A stretch of 64,000 bases of DNA from Spirosoma sp. KCTC 42546 (GCF_006965485.1 NZ_CP041360.1:7916501-7980500); one strand, 5' to 3'. Counted from the first letter of the stretch, positions 8,879 to 18,504 are shown. Notes: generated by a model not told the origin, from the letters alone. Made by a program: numbers and translations.

Positions 8879-11800
8879 ATGTTCACTGAAATTTTCAAAT
8901 TTGAGTTAGCCTACCGGTTGAAACGACCCGCTACCTATCTCTACGCCCTTATCTTATTCCTCTTTACGTTTCTCTTCGTCATTTACGGCAGTGGCCCAGC
9001 CTCGGAGAAAACGAATATCAACTCGCCCTACGCCATTAGCCAGTTTGTGGTTGTACTGACCATTTTTGGGATGTTGGTCGCGTCAGCTATCATGGGTGTA
9101 CCTGTTTACCGCGACATTGAGCATAATACCAAAAACTACTATTTCAGCTTTCCCATCACCGAACGAGGCTATTTACTGGGCCGATATTTCGGGTCGTTTA
9201 TGGTACTACTGGGTATTATGGCCGTTGGGATGCTGGGTATCGTTATCGGTTCGTTACTAGGGCCAATCTTTAACTTAGCCGACAATACCGAGCGATTTGG
9301 GCCGATTCGTTTTCGTGACTACGCTTACCCGTTTCTGGTGTTTGTGGTACCGAATATGTTTCTGGTTGGTAGTATTTTCTTTGGATTGGTCGCCTTTTCG
9401 AAACAGGTGTTTACGACCTATGCTGGTAGTATTCTACTCTTTATTGCCTATCTGCTGGGCTCTACGCTTTCGCAGGATCTGGAAAATAAGCAACTCGTTA
9501 ATCTGCTCGACCCCTTTGGCTCCTACGCCTACGATACGGCAACTAAATACTGGTCGCCGGTGGAACAAAATACGCTGCTGGCCCCTTTGGAAGGTGATTT
9601 GCTGATTAACCGACTCATCTGGGTTGGTGTAGCGTTACTGGTTTTTGCCTTTACTGTGCTTCGGTTTAGTTTTCCTCGCTTTCTAGCGATTAAGTTAGGC
9701 AATAAAGCCAAAGACGAGGCCGAATCTGAGAAGGCTCCATCGTTGGCGAGTTTACCAACGCCCACACCTGTGTTCCAGGTCGGTACGTATATTCGGCAGA
9801 TGTTTCAGCAAGCCAGTCTGGAATTTCGGAGTATCGTTCGCGATCCCTATTTCATCGCTATTCTGCTGGGCGCGGTATTGTTCCTGTTTTTAGATGGCTG
9901 GTTCGGGTCAGAAACCTACGGTACGCCTTCGTTGCCAACGACTTATGCCATGCTCGAAGCCCGTAATGGTACGTTTTTCTTCTTCGTACTCATTGTCGTG
10001 ATCTTCTACACCGGCGAAGTGGTTCACCGCGATAAGGTCGTTCACTACGATACCATTGCTGATGCGTTGCCCGTTCCCGATTGGATGAACTACGGGGCTA
10101 AACTGCTGTCGATGACCTACGTTTGTCTATTGCTGAGTACGTTGATTATGGTATCGGGGGTGTTGAATCAGACCGTCAAGGGCTATTTCAATTATGAATT
10201 TCCGCTCTACTTCCGCGATATCTATGGCATTGCCTTTACACAGTATTTCCAACTGGTGATGCTGGCGTTTTTTGTGCATACGATGGTCAACCAGAAGTTT
10301 GTAGGGCACATTGTTACACTGGCCGTTTACATCGTCATTTGGGCAGTTCCTCAGTTTGCCGAGTTCAACTACCGACTGGCCATTCCTTTTTCGGGCGGAA
10401 CAGTTCAGATTTCCGATATGAACGGATTCGGTCATTATCTGGCTGCCCTGGCCTCGTTTCGAATCTATTGGTACGCGTTTGGTGGCATGTTGCTGGTACT
10501 GGCTCTTTGGTTCTGGAATCGGGGTGCCGATACGGCCTTTAAAGCCCGCTGGCAATTGGCCCGGCAGCGGATGGGCCGACTGTCGATGGTTTTGTTTGCG
10601 CTTGCCTTGGTGGTGTTTGTGAGTATGGGTGCCTGGATTTACACCAATGTCAGCGTGAAAAACCGCTACCTGTCTGCCGATCAACAACGCGAACTACGAT
10701 CAACCTTTGAGAAGACATATCACAAATATGTCAATGTACTACAGCCCAAAATCACGAGCGCAAAACTCAATGTCGATGTGTTCCCGGATGAGTTCAAGGC
10801 TGTAGCATCAGGTGTGTTTATGATCGTCAATAAAGGCCACCAGCCCATCGACTCGTTGCATATGACGATGCCCGCTGATAATTTCCATCGGCAGCTGACT
10901 AAATTCATGATCGGTGGCGAAGCGCCGAAGATGATTCTGAAGGACGAGAACCTGGGCTACTATATCTACCGATTGCCCAAACGACTGAATCCTGGCGATT
11001 CGGCGCGGATGGATATGACCGTGACGGGACAATACGTTGGCTTCAGTAATGCGGGCGACAACCGGGATGTAGTGGTCAACGGTACATTTTTCAACGTGGG
11101 TATTTTCCCCGGCTTTGGCTATGATGCAGGTCAGGAATTAGACAGCGATAAATACCGTAAGAAGTATGGCTTGCCGATCAAAGAATGGACGGCTCCGGCC
11201 CAAAACGATTCACTGGGTCTGCGCGACTTTCTGTTTACCGATGATGCCGATTGGGTAACCTTCGAGGGAACCATTTCAACCACTCCCGACCAGACCGCTA
11301 TCATGCCCGGTGAACTGGTAAAAACCTGGACGGCAAATGGCCCTGATGGAAAACCGCGTAAGTATTTCCAATACAAACTCCCCGGATTCTCCGATTATTT
11401 TTTCAGTATGTGTTCGGCTAAGTACGGTGTGAAACGCGATAAATGGACAGGACCTGACGGAAAAACGGTAGCGTTGGAAGTCTATCATCATCCCGGTCAT
11501 GACCGCAACCTGGATCGGTTTATGGCGAGTATGAAAGCGTCGCTAAGCTACTATACCAAGAACTATGCGCCGTTTCCGTACCCAGTCTTGCGGGTGCTGG
11601 AGTTCCCGCGTTATGCCGCTTTCGCGCAGTCGTTCCCCACAACGGTGCCGTATTCGGAGGAGTTTGGCTGGGTTGGCGATTTCCACGATCCAAACAAAAC
11701 AGATTATGCCTATTACGTGACGGCTCACGAGGTGGCACACCAGTGGTGGGGCCACCAGATTATGCCCAGCCGAACGCGGGGTTCGAATCAGATTTCGGAG

Positions 11801-12526
11801 ACAATGGCGGAATACTCAGCGCTAATGGTACTCAAACAACGCTACGGAGCCGATGCCATGCCGAAGTTTTTGAAGTATAGTCTTGATCGCTACCTGCGTG
11901 GCCGGGCCAATGAAGATAAGTTCGAAGCCAACATGCTCGACAACGATACACGGTCCTATGTCTGGTATCAGAAAGGGTCGATGCTGATGTATGCCTTACA
12001 GGATTACATTGGTGAAGCCCGCGTCAACCAGGCCATGAACGACTACATGAAAGCGGCTCGTTTCCGACAGAAAGCGCCATTTACAACCTCGCTGGAATGG
12101 TATAGCTTCCTGAAAGCTGCCACACCTGATTCACTGAAACCCTGGCTGACGGATAATTTCGAGAAACTCACGCTGTACGATAACCGAATCACCAAAGCTG
12201 AAGCGAAGTCGATTGGCAACGGGAAATACAGCGTGAAGCTATACGTCCGAACTGCCACTGAGTATTACGACAAAACCGGAAAGGAACTGGCAAAAGGAAA
12301 AGGTCCGGTCATTGCCGACATCGCCGTACTTACTGACGATGGCAAAAACAAAGATGGCCTGACCACCAAAGTGCCATTGTTGATGCAAAAACGCAGCCTG
12401 ACACCCGGCGAACACGTGATTGAGGTAACCGTAAAAGGCAAGCCCGTTAGAGCGGGTATTGACCCCTACAACAAGTTGATCGACCGGGTGTCGGATGATA
12501 ATCTGGTGAAAGTTGATATGCTCTAG
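8879..12526 (+). CDS. ABC-2 type permease fused to M1-family-like metallopeptidase
   Basis: This 1215-residue membrane protein has two ABC-2-like membrane halves (roughly residues 1-280 and 310-580) and a final transmembrane segment near 590-610. A large extracytoplasmic C-terminal region resembles M1 aminopeptidases. The zinc motif HEVAHQWWGHQ starts at His950, followed by SETMAEYSALMV, which supplies the third zinc ligand. Here 19 residues separate the HEVAH motif and that Glu, against 18 in classical M1 enzymes. The ATPase gene upstream is the likely motor. Such permease/peptidase fusions are known in Bacteroidota genomes; whether the peptidase acts on the transported material is not known. 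Confidence 0.88.
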   Translation: MFTEIFKFELAYRLKRPATYLYALILFLFTFLFVIYGSGPASEKTNINSPYAISQFVVVLTIFGMLVASAIMGVPVYRDIEHNTKNYYFSFPITERGYLLGRYFGSFMVLLGIMAVGMLGIVIGSLLGPIFNLADNTERFGPIRFRDYAYPFLVFVVPNMFLVGSIFFGLVAFSKQVFTTYAGSILLFIAYLLGSTLSQDLENKQLVNLLDPFGSYAYDTATKYWSPVEQNTLLAPLEGDLLINRLIWVGVALLVFAFTVLRFSFPRFLAIKLGNKAKDEAESEKAPSLASLPTPTPVFQVGTYIRQMFQQASLEFRSIVRDPYFIAILLGAVLFLFLDGWFGSETYGTPSLPTTYAMLEARNGTFFFFVLIVVIFYTGEVVHRDKVVHYDTIADALPVPDWMNYGAKLLSMTYVCLLLSTLIMVSGVLNQTVKGYFNYEFPLYFRDIYGIAFTQYFQLVMLAFFVHTMVNQKFVGHIVTLAVYIVIWAVPQFAEFNYRLAIPFSGGTVQISDMNGFGHYLAALASFRIYWYAFGGMLLVLALWFWNRGADTAFKARWQLARQRMGRLSMVLFALALVVFVSMGAWIYTNVSVKNRYLSADQQRELRSTFEKTYHKYVNVLQPKITSAKLNVDVFPDEFKAVASGVFMIVNKGHQPIDSLHMTMPADNFHRQLTKFMIGGEAPKMILKDENLGYYIYRLPKRLNPGDSARMDMTVTGQYVGFSNAGDNRDVVVNGTFFNVGIFPGFGYDAGQELDSDKYRKKYGLPIKEWTAPAQNDSLGLRDFLFTDDADWVTFEGTISTTPDQTAIMPGELVKTWTANGPDGKPRKYFQYKLPGFSDYFFSMCSAKYGVKRDKWTGPDGKTVALEVYHHPGHDRNLDRFMASMKASLSYYTKNYAPFPYPVLRVLEFPRYAAFAQSFPTTVPYSEEFGWVGDFHDPNKTDYAYYVTAHEVAHQWWGHQIMPSRTRGSNQISETMAEYSALMVLKQRYGADAMPKFLKYSLDRYLRGRANEDKFEANMLDNDTRSYVWYQKGSMLMYALQDYIGEARVNQAMNDYMKAARFRQKAPFTTSLEWYSFLKAATPDSLKPWLTDNFEKLTLYDNRITKAEAKSIGNGKYSVKLYVRTATEYYDKTGKELAKGKGPVIADIAVLTDDGKNKDGLTTKVPLLMQKRSLTPGEHVIEVTVKGKPVRAGIDPYNKLIDRVSDDNLVKVDML

Positions 12527-12529
12527 ATT

Positions 12530-13606
12530 ATGAAAAAAAATCTGTTTAATCACCTCTTTCGTGCGGTTCACCTCACCCCCGACCCCTCCCGCAACGGCGG
12601 ACCGCCTAAAACCAGGAGAGGGGGGCAATCTCGCCCATTTTTTAGCCCCTCCCCTTATTTCAAGGGGAGGGGTTGGGGTGGGGTGAAATTTAATCGAGCC
12701 ATTTCTTTCACTTGCCTCATCTGCCTAGCTACCTTACTCGCACTAACACCGCCAACCTACTGGCGCCCACCCGCCGACAGTCGAATTCCGGCCGGTGAGC
12801 TTGGCAAGCAAATTCGCTATGGCCGCGAGTTAATTGCTCACACGGCCAAATACCTTGGGCCAAAGGGCTCCGTGAAGCAATTATCCAATGGCATGAATTG
12901 CCAGAATTGCCACCTCGATGCGGGTACGAAAGTGCTCGGCAACAATTATTCCGGCGTATTTTCCACCTATCCCAAGTTTCGGGAACGTTCCGGAGCGGTC
13001 GAAACCATTGTGAAGCGCGTGTCCGATTGCTTCGAACGCAGTCTGGCAGGTAAAGCTCCCGATAGTGCAAGTCGCGAGATGAAGGCCATCGTAGCCTATA
13101 TGCAATGGCTGGGCACCGACGTTCCCAAAGGTGAGCGACCCGAGGGCGTAGGCCTTGTCAAATTAGCCTATCTGGATCGTGCAGCCGACTCTACAAAAGG
13201 CCGTATGGTGTATATGGCTAAATGCCAGGTTTGCCACGGCGTGAACGGTGAGGGCATGAAGGTAGCTGGTACCAAAGAATATACGTATCCGCCCATGTGG
13301 GGGCCGAATAGTTACAACGATGGGGCTGGGTTATTCAGATTATCGGGCTTTGCGGGCTACGTAAAAAACAACATGCCGTTTGGAGCGACCTACGCCAGCC
13401 CGCAACTGAGCGATGAGGAAGCATGGGATCTGGCGGCTTTTGTCAATTCCATGCCGCGTCCGCATAAAGATCAAAGCAGCGACTGGCCCAAGATTGCCAG
13501 CAAACCCGTTGATTTTCCCTTTGGTCCCTACGCCGATTCGTTTAGTGAGCAACAACACAAATTCGGGCCGTATCAGCCAATTGCCGATGCGCGAAAAGCG
13601 AAGTAA
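12530..13606 (+). CDS. Diheme c-type cytochrome, thiosulfate dehydrogenase (TsdA)-like
   Basis: The protein is 358 residues from the ATG at 12530, or 307 from an in-frame GTG at 12683. It has two haem c sites, CQNCH (124-128) and CQVCH (232-236). The block NCQNCHLDAG, then RVSDCFERSLAG with Cys167, resembles TsdA, where such a Cys is the distal ligand of haem 1. That points to thiosulfate/tetrathionate chemistry in the periplasm. Residues 13-52 are translated from a GC-rich dispersed repeat, so the GTG start, giving MKFNRAISFTCLICLATLLA as signal peptide, may be the real one. An exported DsrE protein and a LysR regulator follow, supporting a sulfur role. Confidence 0.82.
   Translation: MKKNLFNHLFRAVHLTPDPSRNGGPPKTRRGGQSRPFFSPSPYFKGRGWGGVKFNRAISFTCLICLATLLALTPPTYWRPPADSRIPAGELGKQIRYGRELIAHTAKYLGPKGSVKQLSNGMNCQNCHLDAGTKVLGNNYSGVFSTYPKFRERSGAVETIVKRVSDCFERSLAGKAPDSASREMKAIVAYMQWLGTDVPKGERPEGVGLVKLAYLDRAADSTKGRMVYMAKCQVCHGVNGEGMKVAGTKEYTYPPMWGPNSYNDGAGLFRLSGFAGYVKNNMPFGATYASPQLSDEEAWDLAAFVNSMPRPHKDQSSDWPKIASKPVDFPFGPYADSFSEQQHKFGPYQPIADARKAK
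12567..12687. repeat. GC-rich palindromic repeat inside the 5' end of the cytochrome gene
   Basis: Outer arms TTCACCTCACCCCCGACCCC (from 12567) and its near-complement ending at 12687 enclose an inner perfect hairpin, CCCCTCCCCTT/AAGGGGAGGGG. The element is about 121 bases and keeps the reading frame open between the ATG at 12530 and the signal-peptide-like sequence. From general memory, this type of C-rich palindrome recurs in Cytophagales genomes; not verified. Confidence 0.75.
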
Positions 13607-13633
13607 CTTTACTCAAAATCAAAAACTAAAAAC

Positions 13634-14092
13634 ATGAAGAAATTCACCTACCTGTTCGTTCTGGCTTTCCTGGCCGCAGTAGTACCAGCTATAGCGCAAA
13701 CAAGTGAGACGGGTTCGTTTCATGGCGCACAACCCACCAAAGAACGATACCATGCCGTTTATCAACTTAATACCGGTGATACAGCCGTTATTCGGCATGC
13801 GCTGGCCAATATTCAGAACTCGCTGAACGACCCACGGTTGAAAGGCAAACTTGACATTGAATTGGTCGTGTATAGCGGTGCATTTGTCGCCTACCAAAAA
13901 GGGAAAGCTTATTTCGAGAAAGAACTTCAGAGCCTTCAGAAACAAGGTGTTATTCTGGCCATGTGCGAAAACACCATGAAGATGCGGAAGCTTAGTCGCG
14001 ATGAGATGTACCCCTTCGTGAGCTACGTACCCACCGCCAACGGTGAACTCATCATCCGCCAACAGGAAGGCTGGGCCATTATTCGTCCGTAA
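13634..14092 (+). CDS. Exported DsrE-family protein
   Basis: This 152-residue protein begins with a clean signal peptide (MKKFTYLFVLAFLAAVVPAIAQ). The mature part has a DsrE/DsrF-like fold pattern: YHAVYQLNTGD, AIRHALANIQN-like helix, IELVVYSGAFVAY and GVILAMCENTM with a single conserved-position Cys. DsrE proteins carry or relay sulfur; exported single-domain members are poorly characterised. It lies 27 bases after the TsdA-like cytochrome and 9 bases before a LysR regulator, so the three probably form one transcript. A sulfur-handling role is inferred from context, and the Cys in AMCEN is the residue to look at. Confidence 0.8.
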   Translation: MKKFTYLFVLAFLAAVVPAIAQTSETGSFHGAQPTKERYHAVYQLNTGDTAVIRHALANIQNSLNDPRLKGKLDIELVVYSGAFVAYQKGKAYFEKELQSLQKQGVILAMCENTMKMRKLSRDEMYPFVSYVPTANGELIIRQQEGWAIIRP

Positions 14093-14101
14093 CTTTACTC
14101 C

Positions 14102-14998
14102 ATGCTCGATTTTCGTCTGAATGTGTTCTACACCGTTGCCAAGCGCCTTAGCTTTACCAAAGCTGCTGCCGAATTGTATGTAACACAACCGGCTATCACG
14201 AAGCACATTCAGGAACTTGAACACCGGTTCGGTACGGCCCTCTTCGACCGGCGCGGGAATCAGATCAGCCTGACTGCCGCCGGTAATTTGCTGCTCAGTC
14301 ATGCCGAAACCATTATGGCGACCTATCGTCAACTGGAATTTGATATGAATGCGCTGAAGGGAAAACCGGCAGGGGCACTTCGGGTTGGGGCCAGTACAAC
14401 TGTGGCTCAATACGTGATTCCGCCAGTATTGGCTCGGTTTCATGAGCAATCTGCCGATGTGGCTATATCGCTCCTGAGCGGCAATACCGAACAAATTGAG
14501 CAGGCACTTCTCAACAGCGATATTGATTTAGGACTGGTTGAAGGCCGAACGCATCACAGCGATATTCGATACACCTCCTTCGTAAAAGACGAACTCGTAC
14601 TCATCTGCCGTGCCGACCATCCCCTGGCCGACCGCGACGAGATTACACTCGATGAACTACGCGCAGTTCCTATTGTTTTGCGGGAACGGGGCTCTGGTTC
14701 GCTGGAAGTGATTGAACACGCACTTCGAGGTGTTGGCATTCGATTAACGGACCTGACCATTGAAATGCAGTTGGGCAGTACCGAAAGTATTAAATCGTAT
14801 CTGGGAAGCTCACGTTGTATGGCATTTGTATCCGTATTTGCCGTACAGCACGAACTTCAGGCGGGTACGCTAAAAGTGCTCGATGTGCAGAATCTTACAA
14901 TCCAGCGAGATTTGTACTCGATTCAATTACAGGGTGTTAGCGAGGGTCTGGCCGACACATTCATGCGCTTCGCCCGACAGCATTATAAACGGGGCTAG
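14102..14998 (+). CDS. LysR-family transcriptional regulator (CysL-like)
   Basis: The protein has 298 residues. Residues 1-60 form the winged helix-turn-helix (FTKAAAELYVTQPAITKHIQ), and residues about 90-290 form the periplasmic-binding-protein-like effector domain (LRVGASTTVAQYVIPPVL). The effector-domain sequence resembles the CysL/CysB-like branch often tied to sulfur assimilation, which agrees with the two upstream genes. Unusually, the regulator is co-directional and last in the cluster, only 9 bases after the DsrE gene, so it is probably co-transcribed with its suspected targets. The effector is unknown. Confidence 0.88.
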   Translation: MLDFRLNVFYTVAKRLSFTKAAAELYVTQPAITKHIQELEHRFGTALFDRRGNQISLTAAGNLLLSHAETIMATYRQLEFDMNALKGKPAGALRVGASTTVAQYVIPPVLARFHEQSADVAISLLSGNTEQIEQALLNSDIDLGLVEGRTHHSDIRYTSFVKDELVLICRADHPLADRDEITLDELRAVPIVLRERGSGSLEVIEHALRGVGIRLTDLTIEMQLGSTESIKSYLGSSRCMAFVSVFAVQHELQAGTLKVLDVQNLTIQRDLYSIQLQGVSEGLADTFMRFARQHYKRG

Positions 14999-15000
14999 TT

Positions 15001-15082
15001 AGTGGAGTAGGTGTAATGAGTGAAGTGGGTGTAATGAGTACGTAATTGAGCCACTTACTACACTCACTCCACCTACTCCACT
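15001..15082. repeat. Inverted repeat of the CCACCTACTCCACT type, copy 1
   Basis: AGTGGAGTAGGTG (15001-15013) and further arm sequence pair imperfectly with CACCTACTCCACT-type sequence ending at 15082. It sits between the convergent LysR gene and membrane-protein gene and overlaps the latter's stop codon. A second copy with a 21-base identical core is at 61661-61720. Confidence 0.8.
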
Positions 15083-16838
15083 ACTGCACCCTATAAAGCC
15101 AGACCCGCCAATAGCTTTCTGATTCGTCAAACACTTTTTCCAGATGTAGCCGATTTTCGGTTGCGTTATGGATGGGTACGGCAGATATAACATATTGGCC
15201 ATTTAGTGCCACCAGCGCGTCGGTATTAATTTGAAGATGATCGACGGCTTGATTTTGGGTTTTCCCAAACAGGTAATTCATCCCCAACTCCGCCGTGTAG
15301 AGATAGACCCGACAAGCGTAGGCATCATAATAAACCCGCATTTGACGGGTACCTTTGGCCAGCTCGGTCGCAATGATTTTTCGGAACGCGTATTTGTAAG
15401 GAAGCGGGTAATTATTTTGATAGCTATCCAGCGTGTAGAAACCATTGAACTGGGCAACGGATGGATGCATACCCAGACAAATGACCCGGTACTCGGCTTG
15501 TGGTCGGCCAATGTAATCGCGGATTTGTGCAAACTGTTTTTCGGCAAAAAATGCGCGGAACGATGGCTGTCTAGCCTCGGTAATAGTGCCTGCCATTTTG
15601 CCAATATTGATTCGCCACTCTTTATTGGCAAAAATTAGTAAGGTCAGTTGCACGGCCAGAAACAGTCGATTCCAATGATCATTGGCACGAAACTGCCGCA
15701 ACGCCAGCGCGAATAGAAAAAACCAGAGCGTCGGAAGCAGGAAATAGAACCGGTCGAACTGAAAGACCCGGAATTTCAATCCCAACGAACTGTCGCCTAG
15801 CCAAACGACGAGGTAATGATAAAGTCCGTGAATCAGGCAAATGACGAGCGCCAGAGTTGGTAAGCCAATGAGCCAGTGGACTGCCCGAAAATCCTGTCGT
15901 CGGTAAGCTCGCCAGGCACTCAAGGCAGCAACAATCAAAATGCCAGCCGTAAAAAACGCACCCGTGTTGAACATCGGCCAAACGAACAGATCAATACTCC
16001 GGCGCAGACTGTCGGCGAGCTTCATGGAGCGCAATTGGCTATAATCGAACTCCGTGCGCTGCGAGATATATGTCTGATTAATAAATCCGTAAATCAATTC
16101 CCATTCGCTGGCTATATATAGGGCCGCGAGCAGGAGTAAGCCATTGATATAAACCAAATTGAGTTGCCGAAGACGAAGCATCTCCCAGAAACCAATTACG
16201 CCCAGCGCGATGCAGATGAACAAGCCTGCCCAAACGAAAAAGGAATAGAATGGAAAGAGTATAATAATGAGCCAGTTCGTCGGAATGCCGCACCACCAGT
16301 ATGACCGTTTTCGTAATAAGTTGATAAACGCAAACAGCAACAATGGTTGCCCCGTTACCGATGCGCCATGAACGATGTAACAAGGTACCAGTGCGAACAG
16401 AAACGCCAGAGCTACGCGAGTGAACGCCCAGTTGGATTCGGGCAAAACATGCTTTTTGAGCAGTAGATACATACCCACAAACCCAATGCCGTGTACAGCC
16501 GAGAAGTTGACAACTTGGGCTGCATAAGGAGGCAACAGCCAAAATGAGAGCACTTCAAGGTTCAAGCCGGTCCGAAAGGCTGAGCGTGGAATACCGGTGA
16601 AGGGCCCACCACTCATCATGTTCGGAATGACGGTTTTTAAGTCGAAATCGAAAGCGGTTTTGGTCGTCTTTAGTAAGTAGAGATATAGAAAATCGCTGTC
16701 TAAGTTATCATGAATCGTCAGGTGCGCGCCTTCGCCAAGCCAGATATAGGGGAAAACGTAAAGTGCCAATAGGCCACAGGCAAGCAGCAGATACGTTTTT
16801 TCAGAAGAAGAATGGTCAGTTAGCGAATGAGGAGACAT
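15081..16838 (-). CDS. Multi-pass membrane protein, DUF6044-like
   Basis: This 585-residue integral membrane protein has about ten or more hydrophobic segments. The first follows a short cytoplasmic N-terminus (LLLACGLLALYVFPYIW). An early loop, GEGAHLTIHDNLDSDFLYL, with acidic residues recalls the first extracytoplasmic loop of lipid-linked-sugar glycosyltransferases (GT-C fold, YfhO-like). The C-terminal 150 residues look soluble. I place it with DUF6044/YfhO-type proteins on general resemblance only; a glycosyltransferase role is a guess. It is convergent with the LysR gene and divergent from the M28 peptidase. Confidence 0.7.
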   Translation of the reverse strand: MSPHSLTDHSSSEKTYLLLACGLLALYVFPYIWLGEGAHLTIHDNLDSDFLYLYLLKTTKTAFDFDLKTVIPNMMSGGPFTGIPRSAFRTGLNLEVLSFWLLPPYAAQVVNFSAVHGIGFVGMYLLLKKHVLPESNWAFTRVALAFLFALVPCYIVHGASVTGQPLLLFAFINLLRKRSYWWCGIPTNWLIIILFPFYSFFVWAGLFICIALGVIGFWEMLRLRQLNLVYINGLLLLAALYIASEWELIYGFINQTYISQRTEFDYSQLRSMKLADSLRRSIDLFVWPMFNTGAFFTAGILIVAALSAWRAYRRQDFRAVHWLIGLPTLALVICLIHGLYHYLVVWLGDSSLGLKFRVFQFDRFYFLLPTLWFFLFALALRQFRANDHWNRLFLAVQLTLLIFANKEWRINIGKMAGTITEARQPSFRAFFAEKQFAQIRDYIGRPQAEYRVICLGMHPSVAQFNGFYTLDSYQNNYPLPYKYAFRKIIATELAKGTRQMRVYYDAYACRVYLYTAELGMNYLFGKTQNQAVDHLQINTDALVALNGQYVISAVPIHNATENRLHLEKVFDESESYWRVWLYRVQ

Positions 16839-16956
16839 AATGAACTAAACCTTACCCATGAGGGGTACCACAAAAGTACTGAAATTCGACCAAATGGCCG
16901 GATGGTGGGCGAGCCGCCGGGTTTTTCGTACTTTTACAAACAGAACCCCAATCACC

Positions 16957-18504
16957 ATGCAAACTTCGTCTACATTACTGGTAGCAGCCTCAATCGTTCT
17001 GGCAACTACATCCATACAGGCTCAAACCCGGCCCGCCAAAGCTGCTACTAAAAAAGAAATCAATACGCCCAGACTGCCCGAATATACTATTTCTCGTGCT
17101 GAGGTTGAAGCGCATACCCGTTTCCTGGCCTCAGATGAGTTGCAGGGTCGGCGGACAGGCGAGCCGGGCAACTGGACGGCCGCCCGCTACATTGCCGAGC
17201 AATTTCGCCAACTCGGCCTTAAGCCTGCCGTAACGACGGGCACTCAGTCTGATTATTTCCAGCGCATTAACTTCGAAAAATCGAAAGCCGCTACCTCAGC
17301 TACGTTGGTTATCGGGAAAGACACCCTTCGGCTCGGAAAAGAACTCGTGCTGATGGCGGGTAACCCAACCGATATTTCGGGCGAAGTTCTGTACGTTGGG
17401 TACGGCCTGACGGATGGAGAAGATGGCTACAAAGGCCGCGATGTGAAAGGCCGGATTCTGGTAGCGCAGGGAGGCTCGCCCGAAGCAAAGAGCCCCGGCG
17501 AAATTTTTCGGGCATCCGCAGAAAAACGCAAACTGGCTACCGAAAAAGGAGCGGCTGCCCTGCTTGAACTCTATAGTGAATCCGTTCCCTGGGGCCTCGT
17601 GAATCAGTATTTCACCCGTGAGCAATTGACGGTGGCTGCTAACTCCGACACGAAAGCACCAGTAGCTCATTTGTGGGTGAACAATACGAATAATCAGTAC
17701 AAACAACTGAAAGAAGCCAATCCAACCATCACACTACATACGTCGGGACGGCAACGAATTGCGATTGCCTCGGCAAATGTGGCCGGAATTATTGAGGGTA
17801 CGGACCCGAAGTTAAAGGATGAATATCTGGTCTTATCGGCTCACTTCGATCATGTTGGCGTTGGCAAACAAGGTGGCAGTGCGTATCAGCCGAGCGACAG
17901 TATTTTCAACGGAGCGCGCGATAATGCCATTGGTGTAGTTGCCTTGCTGGAATCAGCTAAAGTCCTGATGCAGCAACGCCCCAAACGGTCGGTACTGGTA
18001 CTTGCCCTTACGGGTGAAGAAGTAGGTACGCTTGGGAGCCGGTATTATACAGAACACCCACTGGTCCCCTTGAAACAAACCGTGTTTGATCTTAACTCGG
18101 ATGGTGCTGGCTACAACGATACGACGGTTGTATCAGTTATAGGGTTGGAACGGACAGGGGCTAAATCTGAAATCGAAACAGCTGCCAAAGCATTCGGCCT
18201 GGGTGTGTTTGCCGAACCCGCACCTGAGCAAGGGCTATTTGATCGTTCGGACAACGTTCATTTTGCAGCAAAGGGCGTACCGGCTCCAACTTTTTCGGCC
18301 GGGTTTAAAGCGTTCGATGCAGCCATTGGGAAATACTATCATCAGGCCATCGACAATCCCGAATCGCTGGACTTTAACTACGTTCAACATTTTTGCCAGG
18401 CTTATGCCTATGCTGCCCGCCTGATTGCAGACCGGGCAACCCGTCCGCAGTGGTCGGCGGGAGATAAATACGAAGCGGCTGCAAAAGCGTTGTATGGGTA
18501 TTAG
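16957..18504 (+). CDS. Secreted M28-family zinc metallopeptidase
   Basis: The protein has 515 residues starting at the ATG at 16957, which gives the signal peptide MQTSSTLLVAASIVLATTS ending QAQ; an earlier in-frame ATG at 16858 adds 33 residues with no signal. A protease-associated domain lies at about 130-290 and the M28 catalytic domain after that. Metal and catalytic residues are seen in LSAHFDHVGV, GARDNAIGVVALLE, LTGEEVGTLGS (acidic pair) and a late His in YHQAIDNPES. It probably removes N-terminal residues from peptides in the periplasm or outside. TACTTTTA at about 16928 could be a weak -7 box. Confidence 0.9.
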   Translation: MQTSSTLLVAASIVLATTSIQAQTRPAKAATKKEINTPRLPEYTISRAEVEAHTRFLASDELQGRRTGEPGNWTAARYIAEQFRQLGLKPAVTTGTQSDYFQRINFEKSKAATSATLVIGKDTLRLGKELVLMAGNPTDISGEVLYVGYGLTDGEDGYKGRDVKGRILVAQGGSPEAKSPGEIFRASAEKRKLATEKGAAALLELYSESVPWGLVNQYFTREQLTVAANSDTKAPVAHLWVNNTNNQYKQLKEANPTITLHTSGRQRIAIASANVAGIIEGTDPKLKDEYLVLSAHFDHVGVGKQGGSAYQPSDSIFNGARDNAIGVVALLESAKVLMQQRPKRSVLVLALTGEEVGTLGSRYYTEHPLVPLKQTVFDLNSDGAGYNDTTVVSVIGLERTGAKSEIETAAKAFGLGVFAEPAPEQGLFDRSDNVHFAAKGVPAPTFSAGFKAFDAAIGKYYHQAIDNPESLDFNYVQHFCQAYAYAARLIADRATRPQWSAGDKYEAAAKALYGY

